Part shown: piece after piece, positions 15,930 to 24,753 of the stretch
Layout of the letters: each line of letters starts with the position of its first letter
How positions within the stretch are numbered: position 1 is the stretch's first letter
NCBI GenBank assembly: GCA_913063405.1
Contig: CAJXZB010000033.1
Coordinates: forward strand, 1 to 32,438
DNA from: an uncultured Ulvibacter sp.
Lineage (GTDB): Bacteria > Bacteroidota > Bacteroidia > Flavobacteriales > Flavobacteriaceae
Direction: 5' to 3'
DNA length: 32,438 nucleotides
The notes under the pieces: generated by a model
Told to the model about the DNA's origin: nothing
Databases searched by the model: none
The model's input: only the letters and a program-made list of their open reading frames with translations
Made by a program: the position numbers and the translations under genes

Positions 15930-18482
15930 ATGGATGATAATTTTTCACCTAGAGTAAAAGATGTAATTGCTTATAGCAAAGAAGAAGCGCTAAGATTGGG
16001 ACACGATTTCATTGGCACTGAGCATTTAATGCTCGGTTTATTGCGTGATGGAAGTGGAAAAGCTGTTACTATTCTCAATGCCTTAGATGTTGACTTAAAT
16101 CATCTAAGACGAAAAGTTGAGATTTTAAGTCCTGCCAATCCGAGTGCAGTTATTAGTGCAAATGATAAGAAAAATTTGCATTTAACAAGACAAGCAGAGC
16201 GAGCATTAAAGACTACTTTTCTTGAAGCAAAGTTATTTCAAAGTTCTTCTATTAATACTGCTCACTTGTTGTTGTGTATTCTTCGGAATGAAAATGACCC
16301 AACGACAAAATTGTTGAATAAAATGAAGGTAGATTATGATGGTGTTAAAGATCAATTTAAACTTATGACTGCAAACGACGAAGATTATGTAGATAGCCCA
16401 ACTTCAGAGTCTTTTCCAAATGAAGATGACTCGATATCTGATGAAAGCGAAAAAGATAGTTTATTTACTGGAGCTGGATCTAAGACTAGCAAAAAATCTA
16501 AAACGCCAGTTTTGGATAATTTCGGTAGAGATTTAACCGTGATGGCCGAAGAGGGTAAATTAGATCCCGTGATTGGACGTGAGAGCGAAATACAACGTGT
16601 ATCTCAAATTTTAAGCCGGAGAAAAAAGAATAACCCATTACTTATTGGTGAACCTGGTGTTGGAAAATCTGCCATTGCGGAAGGTTTAGCTCTTCGAATC
16701 ATACAGAGAAAAGTGTCTCGTATTTTGTATGACAAACGGGTCGTTACTTTGGATCTAGCTAGCCTAGTTGCAGGAACAAAATATAGAGGGCAGTTTGAAG
16801 AGCGCATGAAAGCCGTAATGAATGAATTGGAGAAGAACGATGACATCCTTCTTTTTATAGATGAAATTCATACAATTGTTGGGGCTGGAGGGGCTACAGG
16901 TTCTTTGGATGCGTCGAATATGTTCAAACCGGCACTTGCAAGAGGTGAAATTCAATGTATTGGTGCCACCACCTTAGATGAGTATAGACAATATATAGAG
17001 AAAGATGGAGCTTTGGAGCGTCGATTTCAAAAGGTGCTAGTGGAACCTACTTCCGTGGAAGAAACGATTGAGATTCTTCAGAATATTAAAGATAAATATG
17101 AATCACATCATAATGTGGAATATACTGATGCAGCACTTGTTGCCTGTGTAAGGCTTACGAATCGTTATATGACGGAGCGATTTTTACCTGACAAGGCAAT
17201 TGATGCGTTAGATGAAGCCGGTTCGCGCGTGCATATAACTAATATCAATGTTCCTGAAAAAATATTAAAAATCGAAGGGAAACTTGAAGAAGTACGCGAG
17301 CTTAAAAACTCTGTTGTCAAAAAACAGAAGTATGAAGAAGCCGCGAAGCTTAGGGATGACGAAAAAAATCTTGAAAAAGAGTTAGTCGTTGCCCAAGAAG
17401 CTTGGGAAACCGAATCCAAGCTTCACAAAGAAACAGTTTCTGAGGACAATGTGGCAGAGGTTGTTTCAATGATGACAGGTGTTCCCGTTAATAAAATAGC
17501 TCAAACAGAAAGCAATAAACTTGCTGAGCTGCCGGATAGAATTAAAGGTAAGGTAATTGGTCAGGATGAGGCTGTAGCGAAGGTAGTAAAAGCCATTCAG
17601 CGTAATCGAGCTGGATTGAAAGATCCTAATAAACCGATTGGTTCCTTCATTTTCCTAGGACAGACGGGTGTTGGTAAAACGCAACTTGCAAAAGTATTGG
17701 CCCGTGAGTTATTTGATTCAGAGACAGCTTTGGTTCGCATCGATATGAGTGAGTATATGGAGAAATTTGCCATTTCAAGATTGGTGGGGGCTCCTCCAGG
17801 TTATGTTGGTTATGAAGAAGGTGGTCAATTAACTGAAAAAATTAGAAGAAAACCTTACGCTGTGGTACTGCTTGACGAAATTGAGAAAGCGCACCCTGAT
17901 GTATTTAATATGTTGCTGCAGGTTCTTGATGATGGGCATCTAACCGATAGCTTAGGACGTACAATTGATTTTAGAAATACCATCATTATAATGACATCTA
18001 ACATCGGTGCACGAAAATTAAAGGACTTTGGACAAGGAGTTGGTTTTGGAACTGCTGCTAAAGAGAGTCAGGCTGATGCAAATTCAAAAAGCATTATTGA
18101 AAATGCGCTTAAAAAAGCGTTTGCTCCTGAGTTTTTAAATCGTGTGGATGATGTTATGGTATTTAACACACTCGACAGAGATGATATCCATAAAATTATT
18201 GATATTGAATTGGATCAGTTGTTTGCCCGAATAAAAGATCTAGGTTATAAATTGACGCTGACAAAAAAGGCAAAAGATTATATAGCTGACAAGGGTTTTG
18301 ACAAAGATTATGGTGCTCGCCCACTAAAACGAGCCATTCAGAAGTACATCGAAGATGCTTTAGCCGAAGAGATCATTAATTCTAACCTTCAGGAAGGAGA
18401 CATGATAACTATGGATCTTGACGAAAAGGCAAATGAACTTACTATAAAAATAAAGAAACAAAAAAAGCCTACGATTCCGTAG
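15930..18482 (+). CDS. clpC: ATP-dependent Clp protease ATP-binding subunit ClpC
   Basis: This 850-residue AAA+ unfoldase feeds substrates to the ClpP protease. Domains: double Clp-N repeat (about 5-145), first ATPase with Walker A GEPGVGKS (240-247), UVR/middle region (about 449-485, LEEVRELKNSVVKKQKYEEA), and second ATPase with Walker A GQTGVGKT (577-584) plus C-terminal D2-small domain. The UVR motif and short middle domain mark ClpC rather than the chaperone ClpB. The start is the ATG at 15930 (MDDNFSPRVKDVIAYS); an upstream TTG in frame at 15915 is less likely. It is divergent from gyrA. The stop codon lies inside the terminator hairpin at 18461-18490. Confidence 0.95.
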   Translation: MDDNFSPRVKDVIAYSKEEALRLGHDFIGTEHLMLGLLRDGSGKAVTILNALDVDLNHLRRKVEILSPANPSAVISANDKKNLHLTRQAERALKTTFLEAKLFQSSSINTAHLLLCILRNENDPTTKLLNKMKVDYDGVKDQFKLMTANDEDYVDSPTSESFPNEDDSISDESEKDSLFTGAGSKTSKKSKTPVLDNFGRDLTVMAEEGKLDPVIGRESEIQRVSQILSRRKKNNPLLIGEPGVGKSAIAEGLALRIIQRKVSRILYDKRVVTLDLASLVAGTKYRGQFEERMKAVMNELEKNDDILLFIDEIHTIVGAGGATGSLDASNMFKPALARGEIQCIGATTLDEYRQYIEKDGALERRFQKVLVEPTSVEETIEILQNIKDKYESHHNVEYTDAALVACVRLTNRYMTERFLPDKAIDALDEAGSRVHITNINVPEKILKIEGKLEEVRELKNSVVKKQKYEEAAKLRDDEKNLEKELVVAQEAWETESKLHKETVSEDNVAEVVSMMTGVPVNKIAQTESNKLAELPDRIKGKVIGQDEAVAKVVKAIQRNRAGLKDPNKPIGSFIFLGQTGVGKTQLAKVLARELFDSETALVRIDMSEYMEKFAISRLVGAPPGYVGYEEGGQLTEKIRRKPYAVVLLDEIEKAHPDVFNMLLQVLDDGHLTDSLGRTIDFRNTIIIMTSNIGARKLKDFGQGVGFGTAAKESQADANSKSIIENALKKAFAPEFLNRVDDVMVFNTLDRDDIHKIIDIELDQLFARIKDLGYKLTLTKKAKDYIADKGFDKDYGARPLKRAIQKYIEDALAEEIINSNLQEGDMITMDLDEKANELTIKIKKQKKPTIP

Positions 18483-18490
18483 GCTTTTTT
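18461..18490 (+). terminator. Intrinsic terminator overlapping the clpC stop codon
   Basis: AAAAAAGCCTACG (18461-18473) is complementary to CGTAGGCTTTTTT (18478-18490) around a 4-nt loop. The clpC TAG (18480-18482) sits in the 3' arm, so the last six codons encode the hairpin. Confidence 0.9.
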
Positions 18491-18525
18491 ATTTTTCCCT
18501 AAAGCATTGCCTTCTATTAATTTCC

Positions 18526-18554
18526 TTTGTTGCTCTTTTTATTTAGTATATTGT
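18526..18554 (+). promoter_or_regulatory. Weak candidate promoter for the STAS-like/DksA pair
   Basis: TTTG at 18526-18529 and TATATTGT at 18547-18554 are 17 bp apart. The -7 half departs from TAnnTTTG at its last two bases. It is the best candidate between the clpC terminator and the gene at 18595. Confidence 0.3.
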
Positions 18555-18594
18555 ATAGGTGATTTACCAAATCACAATATAAAACACCTTGTAT

Positions 18595-18978
18595 ATGAGC
18601 ATGTTTCATTATTACGATTTGGGATATTGTGAAGCCTTTGTATTTGACGAATTTTTAGTAAACCAAATTCGCGAAGGAATTACGATTACTCCAGACCATA
18701 ACTTGAAATTGGAAGAGATTATTGATTGCCATTTTAAGAACGGACCTGTTGTCTATATTTCAAATAGAATTTTTTCATATTCAGTAGACCAAATTACATA
18801 TATAGGTACTTCAAAAATTCATAATTTATTAGCCATAGCTATCGCATCGGACACCGATATTAATATTAAAAATACGTGCTACAAAGGAACTTTCTATAAT
18901 AATTCTTTTCAAGTATTTAAAACTTTGAGCAAAGCTATTCAATGGGTTCAAGAGGTTATTAAAGCACAAAAGGACTAA
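18595..18978 (+). CDS. STAS/SpoIIAA-like domain protein
   Basis: The 127-residue protein has no signal peptide. The pattern fits a short STAS/SpoIIAA-like fold found in Bacteroidota: an N-terminal beta strand (YYDLGYCEAFVFDEF), a helix region (LKLEEIIDCHF), a strand with VVYISNRIFSYSVD, then LLAIAIASD and a final helix KTLSKAIQWVQEVI. Such proteins are of unknown role, possibly anti-sigma-antagonist-like. It starts at ATG 18595 (a TTG six bases earlier is also in frame). The next gene, a DksA/TraR-type protein, begins 4 bp after the stop, so the two are one operon. Family assignment is by recall of similar flavobacterial proteins. Confidence 0.7.
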   Translation: MSMFHYYDLGYCEAFVFDEFLVNQIREGITITPDHNLKLEEIIDCHFKNGPVVYISNRIFSYSVDQITYIGTSKIHNLLAIAIASDTDINIKNTCYKGTFYNNSFQVFKTLSKAIQWVQEVIKAQKD

Positions 18979-18981
18979 CTC

Positions 18982-19308
18982 ATGGATAGCAAGAATGAGA
19001 TTAGAATTAGAATCGAGGAAGAGATCATAAAGGCGAAGGATTCCTTAGAGAAATATAGAGAACTTACAAAGCCAATTTCTCCAGAGAATGCGATTGGCAG
19101 AGTCTCGCGAATGGACGCTATTAACAATAAAAGTATCAATGACGAGGCACTTAGAAAGGTTGAATTAAAACTTAACAATCTAAAGGTAGCGCTTTCCAAA
19201 ATTGATGACCTAGATTTTGGTATTTGTAGAAGATGTCAAAAACCTATTCCTATTGGACGACTTATATTAATTCCTCAAGCTATAAACTGTGTTAATTGTG
19301 CTAGATGA
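18982..19308 (+). CDS. DksA/TraR-family zinc-finger protein
   Basis: The protein has 108 residues. An N-terminal coiled coil (about 5-75) is followed by a C4 zinc finger with C82 and C85 (ICRRCQK) and C103 and C106 (INCVNC), joined by the usual PIPIGRLILIP segment. DksA/TraR proteins insert their coiled coil into the RNA polymerase secondary channel and alter initiation, often together with ppGpp. The coiled-coil tip here does not show the exact DxxDxA motif of E. coli DksA; NAIGRVSRMDAIN is in that place, with a single Asp. It is translated right behind the STAS-like gene and meets a convergent gene 2 bp after its stop. Confidence 0.85.
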   Translation: MDSKNEIRIRIEEEIIKAKDSLEKYRELTKPISPENAIGRVSRMDAINNKSINDEALRKVELKLNNLKVALSKIDDLDFGICRRCQKPIPIGRLILIPQAINCVNCAR

Positions 19309-19310
19309 CC

Positions 19311-20204
19311 TTAATCAACAAGCACTTTAAAAGTACGTTTTTTAAAATGTTTATCATATATTACAACTAAATATATTCCACTCTTATAAGCTGAAAAATT
19401 TAAATCAATCTCATTTTGTCCATTATTTTCCAAATTTGCAATTCTTCGGCCATTCAAGTCAAAAATATCAACAAATCGTATACTTTCAGCATTATTTATT
19501 TGACCATAATCATTGCGAATTAATGAGGGAATTTCGACTTTTTCAAGTGATTCGGAAAAATCTCTATTATTGAGAATGATGACTGGTTCACACCCATCAA
19601 TAGAATCAAGATTACTATAAAAGGGAATACTATTCTTAAAAAAACAGCTAAGGTGTCCTACATCATTAATATCTGGATAACCACTTGGTGCATTAATCAA
19701 TGATAACGATCCCACACCTTCAATCCAAATAGCATTTGTTGTGCTTATAGTGTTCGACTCTGTTGGAGAAAGGTAGAAATGTCTATAGTCGAGACCATCT
19801 ACGAGGGGTCTAGGAATAATGGAGTCTAGTCTGTAATAACCAGCTTCGTCTGGAAACGGAGTTATAGGGTTTCTCATATCAATTGAATCACCTACATTTA
19901 AAGAAAAATTATAAAGGAGGTATTCTGTATTTCCGGTAGATTCAACAAAATTGAGGTAAACTTTGCGGTCTGAGGGCTCTTCTCGTAATAGGAAGGTTCT
20001 TGAAATAAAATGATATCCATCCAAGATTTTGTAATCGAGACCGTCAACTAAAGTATCTCCATTTGTGAAATAACGATCTGTCGAGCATCCAAAAAAGCAA
20101 TAGGTGAAATGCCATTCATTATAATCATCTAACAAAGGCTTATAACCTTGTGCAATACAGGGTGTTAAAACTAAGAGAAAAATCATCGTCTTTAAGTTCA
20201 TCAT
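19311..20204 (-). CDS. Secreted protein of unknown function with T9SS C-terminal sorting domain
   Basis: The protein has about 297 residues from the chosen start. MMNLKTMIFLLVLTPCIAQG gives a clean signal peptide; the frame also extends to an ATG at 20246, which would put 14 extra residues before it and make a poor signal. The middle (about 20-215) has Cys residues and paired DGLDY motifs but no family that I recognise. The last 75 or so residues are a type-A T9SS sorting domain: FVDIFDLNGRRIANL, then SGIYLVVIYDKHF and the ending KRTFKVLVD. The protein is thus likely exported through the outer membrane by the type IX system and attached to the surface or released. It converges with the DksA-like gene 2 bp away. 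Confidence 0.8.
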   Translation of the reverse strand: MMNLKTMIFLLVLTPCIAQGYKPLLDDYNEWHFTYCFFGCSTDRYFTNGDTLVDGLDYKILDGYHFISRTFLLREEPSDRKVYLNFVESTGNTEYLLYNFSLNVGDSIDMRNPITPFPDEAGYYRLDSIIPRPLVDGLDYRHFYLSPTESNTISTTNAIWIEGVGSLSLINAPSGYPDINDVGHLSCFFKNSIPFYSNLDSIDGCEPVIILNNRDFSESLEKVEIPSLIRNDYGQINNAESIRFVDIFDLNGRRIANLENNGQNEIDLNFSAYKSGIYLVVIYDKHFKKRTFKVLVD

Positions 20205-20334
20205 ATGAGTATTAAGGTCAAGTGAATTAATTCTAATCATAATCATAAGAGAATTTTTACTACGTTAATGATTTTAAACATACACTAAAACAAGCCAGCT
20301 CATACCTCGAAAAATGTCTTTTCATTCTTACTAA

Positions 20335-21843
20335 TTAGAACAATATATCATTATCAATCGACAAGCTTCGTATATATTCAATTGCAGAATGAATGTCATT
20401 TGCCAGCAGTCTATCTTCTAAAACAAAAGGAGACACGTCTCTAAAAGAGGCTATGAAAGACTCTATAAAAGGAGATGATTTTTTAGGAGTTCTAAATTCC
20501 AATGCCTGAGAAGCATTCATAAGTTCAATAGCCAAAATAGTTTCAATGTTATTTATAATACGCAAACATTTGGTAGCCGCATTGGCTCCCATACTTACGT
20601 GATCTTCTTGCCCGTTCGATGAAACGATAGAATCCACAGAGGCTGGACTGGCCAATTGCTTATTTTGACTTACAATACTTGCCGCAGTATATTGAGGAAT
20701 CATAAACCCACTATTGAGTCCTGGATTATTAACTAAAAACGCAGGCAAACCCCGTAGGCCAGAAATTAATTGATAAGTACGTCTTTCAGAGATACTCCCC
20801 AGTTCCGCCATAGCAATACCTAGGTAATCTAACCCTAAAGCCAGAGGTTGCCCATGAAAATTCCCTCCTGAAATAATCATATCCTCATTAACAAAGATAT
20901 TTGGATTATCAGTTACAGAATTTATCTCTGTTTTAAAGGTTTTTCTCACAAAGGAAATAGTGTCTTTTGTTGCCCCATGCACCTGCGGAATACAACGAAA
21001 TGAATAAGGATCCTGAACGTTATTTTTTTCTGAAGCACCTATTTCACTCTCTTCTAAGAAAAGCAACATCTGCTCAGCTGTTTTTACCTGTCCTCTGTGG
21101 GGTCTTACCAAGTGGACCAAGGCATTAAAAGGGCTTAAATTGCAATTAAAAGCATCCACAGAAACAGCTCCAATAAGGTCAGCTAGGTAAGACAGTTTAG
21201 AACTTTTAAGAAGGCAGTAAATTCCGTAGGCACTCATAAACTGTGTTCCATTTAAAAGTGCTAATCCTTCTTTCGCCTGAAGTGTTATAGGGGTCCATTT
21301 TCGTTTTTTAAGAACTTCTTCGGAAGAAACTATTGCGCCTTCAATGTAAACTTCACCTTTTCCAAGCAATGGCAGCGCCAAATGTGCTAAGGGTGCTAGA
21401 TCTCCAGAAGCACCCAAACTACCCTGAGTATAGATAACAGGAAGAATATCATTATTATAAAAATCAATTAATCGTTGAACCGTTTCAAGCTGTACACCAC
21501 TATATCCATAACTCAAAGATTGAATCTTCAGTAATAACATTAACTTGATAATTGGTATAGGCACAAATTCACCCGTACCACAGGCATGAGACATTACTAA
21601 GTTTACCTGAAGCCTAGAGAGGTTTTCAGAACTAATTTTAACATCGCATAAAGAGCCAAAACCTGTATTTATTCCGTAAATAGGAGTGTCATTATTTTCC
21701 ACTTTCGAAGCCAAATATTCCCTCGCTTTCTTTATATTAAGGATGGCTTCTTCCGAAAACTCTAGCTTTTTGCTAGAGTCCATAATATCCTTTATAGTTG
21801 GTAGATCAAGTATGTCTGCACTTATATAATGTATCTCTTGCAT
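20335..21843 (-). CDS. hutH: Histidine ammonia-lyase
   Basis: The protein has 502 residues. It removes ammonia from L-histidine to give urocanate, the first step of histidine degradation. The self-made MIO cofactor comes from A145-S146-G147 in GSLGASGDLAPLAH. The substrate-selecting pair is S85-H86 in LVMSHACGTGE, as in true histidine lyases, and not the FL or HL of phenylalanine or tyrosine lyases. The Tyr of the YGINTGFG motif (Y56) is present. The start is ATG 21843; the codon before it is an in-frame TTG. It stands alone: hutU, hutI and hutG are not next to it in this window. Confidence 0.93.
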   Translation of the reverse strand: MQEIHYISADILDLPTIKDIMDSSKKLEFSEEAILNIKKAREYLASKVENNDTPIYGINTGFGSLCDVKISSENLSRLQVNLVMSHACGTGEFVPIPIIKLMLLLKIQSLSYGYSGVQLETVQRLIDFYNNDILPVIYTQGSLGASGDLAPLAHLALPLLGKGEVYIEGAIVSSEEVLKKRKWTPITLQAKEGLALLNGTQFMSAYGIYCLLKSSKLSYLADLIGAVSVDAFNCNLSPFNALVHLVRPHRGQVKTAEQMLLFLEESEIGASEKNNVQDPYSFRCIPQVHGATKDTISFVRKTFKTEINSVTDNPNIFVNEDMIISGGNFHGQPLALGLDYLGIAMAELGSISERRTYQLISGLRGLPAFLVNNPGLNSGFMIPQYTAASIVSQNKQLASPASVDSIVSSNGQEDHVSMGANAATKCLRIINNIETILAIELMNASQALEFRTPKKSSPFIESFIASFRDVSPFVLEDRLLANDIHSAIEYIRSLSIDNDILF

Positions 21844-21923
21844 CAATTTGTAAGTTTATTTGGCTAAAATACCAAAATCATGTTAAGCTTTTACTAATTT
21901 TCGTAAACTCCTAGATTATCTTT

Positions 21924-21931
21924 TATTTTTG
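21924..21931 (+). promoter_or_regulatory. -7 promoter box of the TlpA-like gene
   Basis: TATTTTTG matches TAnnTTTG exactly. A TTTTCG at 21898-21903 is 20 bp upstream as a weak -33 box. The predicted transcript starts near 21938, just before the ATG at 21952. This argues against the in-frame GTG at 21931 as start. Confidence 0.6.
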
Positions 21932-21951
21932 TGTCTCAAAACCAAAATCTT

Positions 21952-22980
21952 ATGAATAAATTATTTGCGGTATTATGCGCCATTTCTATAATGGCTTGCC
22001 AAGAACAACCTAAAGACTATGTTACTTTTTCTGGAAAAATAACAGACAAGAATAGTGATTCTATTGTTATTAGAACACGTACTTTCTCAAAAATTATTGC
22101 TGTTCAAGAAGATGGGACTTTTAAAGACACTCTGAAAGTAGAACCAGGTATATACAACTTTTATGATGGAGGAGAATCAACTAATCTATTCCTTAAAAAC
22201 GGATACGACGTTCGTATGACCTTGGACACTAAACTGTTCGATGAAACAGTAACATATACGGGAATAGGATCTGAAAATAGTAATTTTTTGGCAGAGAAAT
22301 CTCTACTTGAAGAAAAGTTAATGGACAAGGATTTTAATGGGTTGGATGAAAAAGGATTGGATGATGCCTTCGCGAACATTAAAACAGAATTAATTGCATT
22401 TATAGAAGGAACTAAAGGTCTTGATACAATGGTAACTAATACCAGTATGAAAAATTTAGGTGATGTTATTGAAGGAAATAAAGGATATTTTGTTGGTATA
22501 CTTGCTTTGAAAAGAGAACTACCTAAAGGAGCTCCTTCTCCATCATTTGAAGGTTATGAAAATTATGATGGAACTAAAACATCTTTAGTAGACCTAAAAG
22601 GAAAATACGCCTATATAGATGTTTGGGCAACTTGGTGTGGACCTTGTAAAGCGGAAATCCCTTCTTTAAAACAAATAGAAAAAGATTACCATGGTAAAAA
22701 TATTGCTTTTGTTAGCATGTCGATAGATGACGATAGAACACATAAAGGTTCTTGGGAGTTAGCAAATAAGGATTGGAAGGCTATGGTTGCCGATAAGGAA
22801 TTAGGCGGTATACAGATATTTGCTCCAAAAGGATGGAAGTCACAATTTATAAGAGACTATAAAGTCAATGGTATACCTCGTTTTATATTGATTGACCCAG
22901 ATGGAAATATCATCGATGCAAGTGCCCCAAGACCATCAGATCCGTCGCTTCGTGAGATGTTCGATGCACTAATAATGTAA
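21952..22980 (+). CDS. Lipoprotein thioredoxin, TlpA/ResA-like
   Basis: The protein has 342 residues. It has a lipoprotein signal peptide with Cys16 after SIMA (MNKLFAVLCAISIMAC). An N-terminal DUF4369-like beta domain (about 20-110; VTFSGKITDKNSDSIVIRT) and a helical linker follow. The C-terminal thioredoxin domain (about 198-342) carries the redox motif W-C229-G-P-C232 in VWATWCGPCKAEIP and the cis-Pro in NGIPRFILIDPDG. Such proteins reduce disulfides in the periplasm, for example in cytochrome c maturation, and are anchored by lipid. It ends at a strong terminator shared with the convergent nnrD gene. Confidence 0.88.
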   Translation: MNKLFAVLCAISIMACQEQPKDYVTFSGKITDKNSDSIVIRTRTFSKIIAVQEDGTFKDTLKVEPGIYNFYDGGESTNLFLKNGYDVRMTLDTKLFDETVTYTGIGSENSNFLAEKSLLEEKLMDKDFNGLDEKGLDDAFANIKTELIAFIEGTKGLDTMVTNTSMKNLGDVIEGNKGYFVGILALKRELPKGAPSPSFEGYENYDGTKTSLVDLKGKYAYIDVWATWCGPCKAEIPSLKQIEKDYHGKNIAFVSMSIDDDRTHKGSWELANKDWKAMVADKELGGIQIFAPKGWKSQFIRDYKVNGIPRFILIDPDGNIIDASAPRPSDPSLREMFDALIM

Positions 22981-22996
22981 TCGAAAAATTAAATGA

Positions 22997-23030
22997 ATAT
23001 GCCTTTCTATCTTCTTTTAGAAAGGCATAT
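22997..23030. terminator. Bidirectional terminator hairpin
   Basis: ATATGCCTTTCT (22997-23008) pairs perfectly with AGAAAGGCATAT (23019-23030), 10-nt loop, between two convergent genes. T-rich sequence follows on the plus strand (TTTCTCTT), but the run is not uninterrupted. Confidence 0.75.
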
Positions 23031-23035
23031 TTCTC

Positions 23036-24580
23036 TTATTCTTCAGCAGTTTCTTCGGGTTGTGGGGGGTCTTGAGCGAAAAGCTCTAAGTAAGCATCTC
23101 CAATAGAATCACAAATATCTCCAGCCATGACCGCTTCATAACTTATTCTTTGGGAGACAATATTTCCTGCACTTCCATGTATATAAACTCCAAATATTGC
23201 AGCAGTTAAGGGGTCGTAGGCCTGTGATAGTAAACCGGTAATAACTCCAGAAAGGACATCCCCGCTTCCGGCAGTTGCCATCCCAGGATTTCCAGTTGTA
23301 TTCACATACATTTTCTCATCGAAAACGGTTATGGTATGTGCTCCTTTTATTACCACAATGACTTCATGTTTTTTGGAAAAAATTTTCGCCTTTTCGAGTC
23401 GATCGTAATCATTGTCCCAGGCTCCAACAAGCCGTTCTAGCTCTCCTAGATGAGGTGTTAATATTGAGTTCTTCGGAAGGAGCTTTAATAATTCTTTACT
23501 TTCTGAAATACAATTTATGGCATCAGCATCAATTACCATTGGCGCCTTGGCTTCCGAAAATAATTTCTTCAATGCAGAGACAGTTTCTGTTTTAGTACCA
23601 ATGCCCATTCCTATCCCAATAGCCGTAGGTTCGAAATCAATTACAATATTTGAAATAAGATCATCTTCAACATCTGGGATTGTCATTGCCTCTGGAAGTG
23701 CTGTTTGCAAGATGATGTTTCCGCTTTTCGGGATATAACAACTAACCAACCCCGCTCCTATTCTGAATGCACTTTTAGCCGATAAAATCACTGCTCCTAT
23801 TTTTCCGTAACTACCAGCAACTATCAACGAATGACCATAAGCACCTTTGTGATCAAACTTTTGTCGTTGTTTATAAAGCTTTTGAGCTTCAGGTTTCGCT
23901 ATTAACTCTGCGAGAGATTCTGTTTTAAACAAATACTCCGGATCCAAACCAATATCCAAAACCTCAAAATAAGGCACAAACATACCCGTTTTAGGTAAAA
24001 AGAAGGAAAGTTTAGGAGCTTGGAAAGTAAGTGTATGGTTTGCTGTTAGAATGGCTTCAGGATCATCTTGTGGACTATTTGGGTACAACCCGCTAGGGAT
24101 ATCAACAGCCAACTTAAATGATGTTTGTTCATTAAGGTATTGGATCAGGGTCTTTACCCAGCCGTCTGGACATCTGTTTAGTCCAATTCCAAAAATGGCA
24201 TCAATGATAATATCATCGGGATCTATTTTAGGAAAATCTTTTTCCGAAGTCATTAATAAAGGCCACGATTTGGTTGCATTTTTTATTCTATCATAGTTTA
24301 TTAAAAAATCTTTCGATCGTTTGTCACTACAATTCACCACAAACGTATTTACATTATAGCCATGCTCAATAAGCAAACGCCCAACAACCAAACCATCTCC
24401 CCCATTATTTCCAATACCACAAAATATATGGATTGGTACTTGATCTCCTTGCATACGCTCATGCAACCAATTAAAAATTAAGGTTCCTGCATGTTCCATT
24501 ATATCAGTTGATGAAATCTTCCGTTTTTCTGCAGTGATTCTGTCTGCCTCATATAATTGTTCCGTAGAAAATATCTTCAT
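23036..24580 (-). CDS. nnrD: Bifunctional NAD(P)HX epimerase / ADP-dependent dehydratase
   Basis: The protein has 514 residues. It repairs hydrated NAD(P)H. The N-terminal YjeF_N epimerase domain (about 1-215) has CGIGNNGGDGLVVGRLL and DIPSGLYP. The C-terminal ribokinase-like dehydratase (about 230-500) has VAGSYGKIGAVILSAKSAFR, ILTPHLGELERLVG and the catalytic glycine-rich NPGMATAGSGDVLSG. Both halves appear intact, as in the E. coli Nnr fusion. The last 15 or so residues are an acidic, Pro-rich tail (DPPQPEETAEE), which may be lineage-specific. It is divergent from gcvT across a 173-bp gap. Confidence 0.93.
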   Translation of the reverse strand: MKIFSTEQLYEADRITAEKRKISSTDIMEHAGTLIFNWLHERMQGDQVPIHIFCGIGNNGGDGLVVGRLLIEHGYNVNTFVVNCSDKRSKDFLINYDRIKNATKSWPLLMTSEKDFPKIDPDDIIIDAIFGIGLNRCPDGWVKTLIQYLNEQTSFKLAVDIPSGLYPNSPQDDPEAILTANHTLTFQAPKLSFFLPKTGMFVPYFEVLDIGLDPEYLFKTESLAELIAKPEAQKLYKQRQKFDHKGAYGHSLIVAGSYGKIGAVILSAKSAFRIGAGLVSCYIPKSGNIILQTALPEAMTIPDVEDDLISNIVIDFEPTAIGIGMGIGTKTETVSALKKLFSEAKAPMVIDADAINCISESKELLKLLPKNSILTPHLGELERLVGAWDNDYDRLEKAKIFSKKHEVIVVIKGAHTITVFDEKMYVNTTGNPGMATAGSGDVLSGVITGLLSQAYDPLTAAIFGVYIHGSAGNIVSQRISYEAVMAGDICDSIGDAYLELFAQDPPQPEETAEE

Positions 24581-24689
24581 AAAAAAGTATAAACAAGTTC
24601 TTAGTAAAAATACTATAATTTGTTCAACGGTTTATTAAAAAATATTCCGAATTCAATTACTATATGATGAATAGCTAAAGCTTAATTTA

Positions 24690-24697
24690 TACATTTG
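24690..24697 (+). promoter_or_regulatory. -7 promoter box of the gcvT operon
   Basis: TACATTTG is an exact TAnnTTTG match lying 57 bp before the gcvT ATG. A clear TTG partner about 19-20 bp upstream is lacking. GGGAGGA at 24714-24720 is a purine tract in the leader, too far from the ATG to be a normal ribosome binding site. Confidence 0.5.
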
Positions 24698-24753
24698 TAT
24701 TAATCCGAAAAACGGGAGGATAATTGTTAACCTTAAAGTCGCTAAATAGTTAT

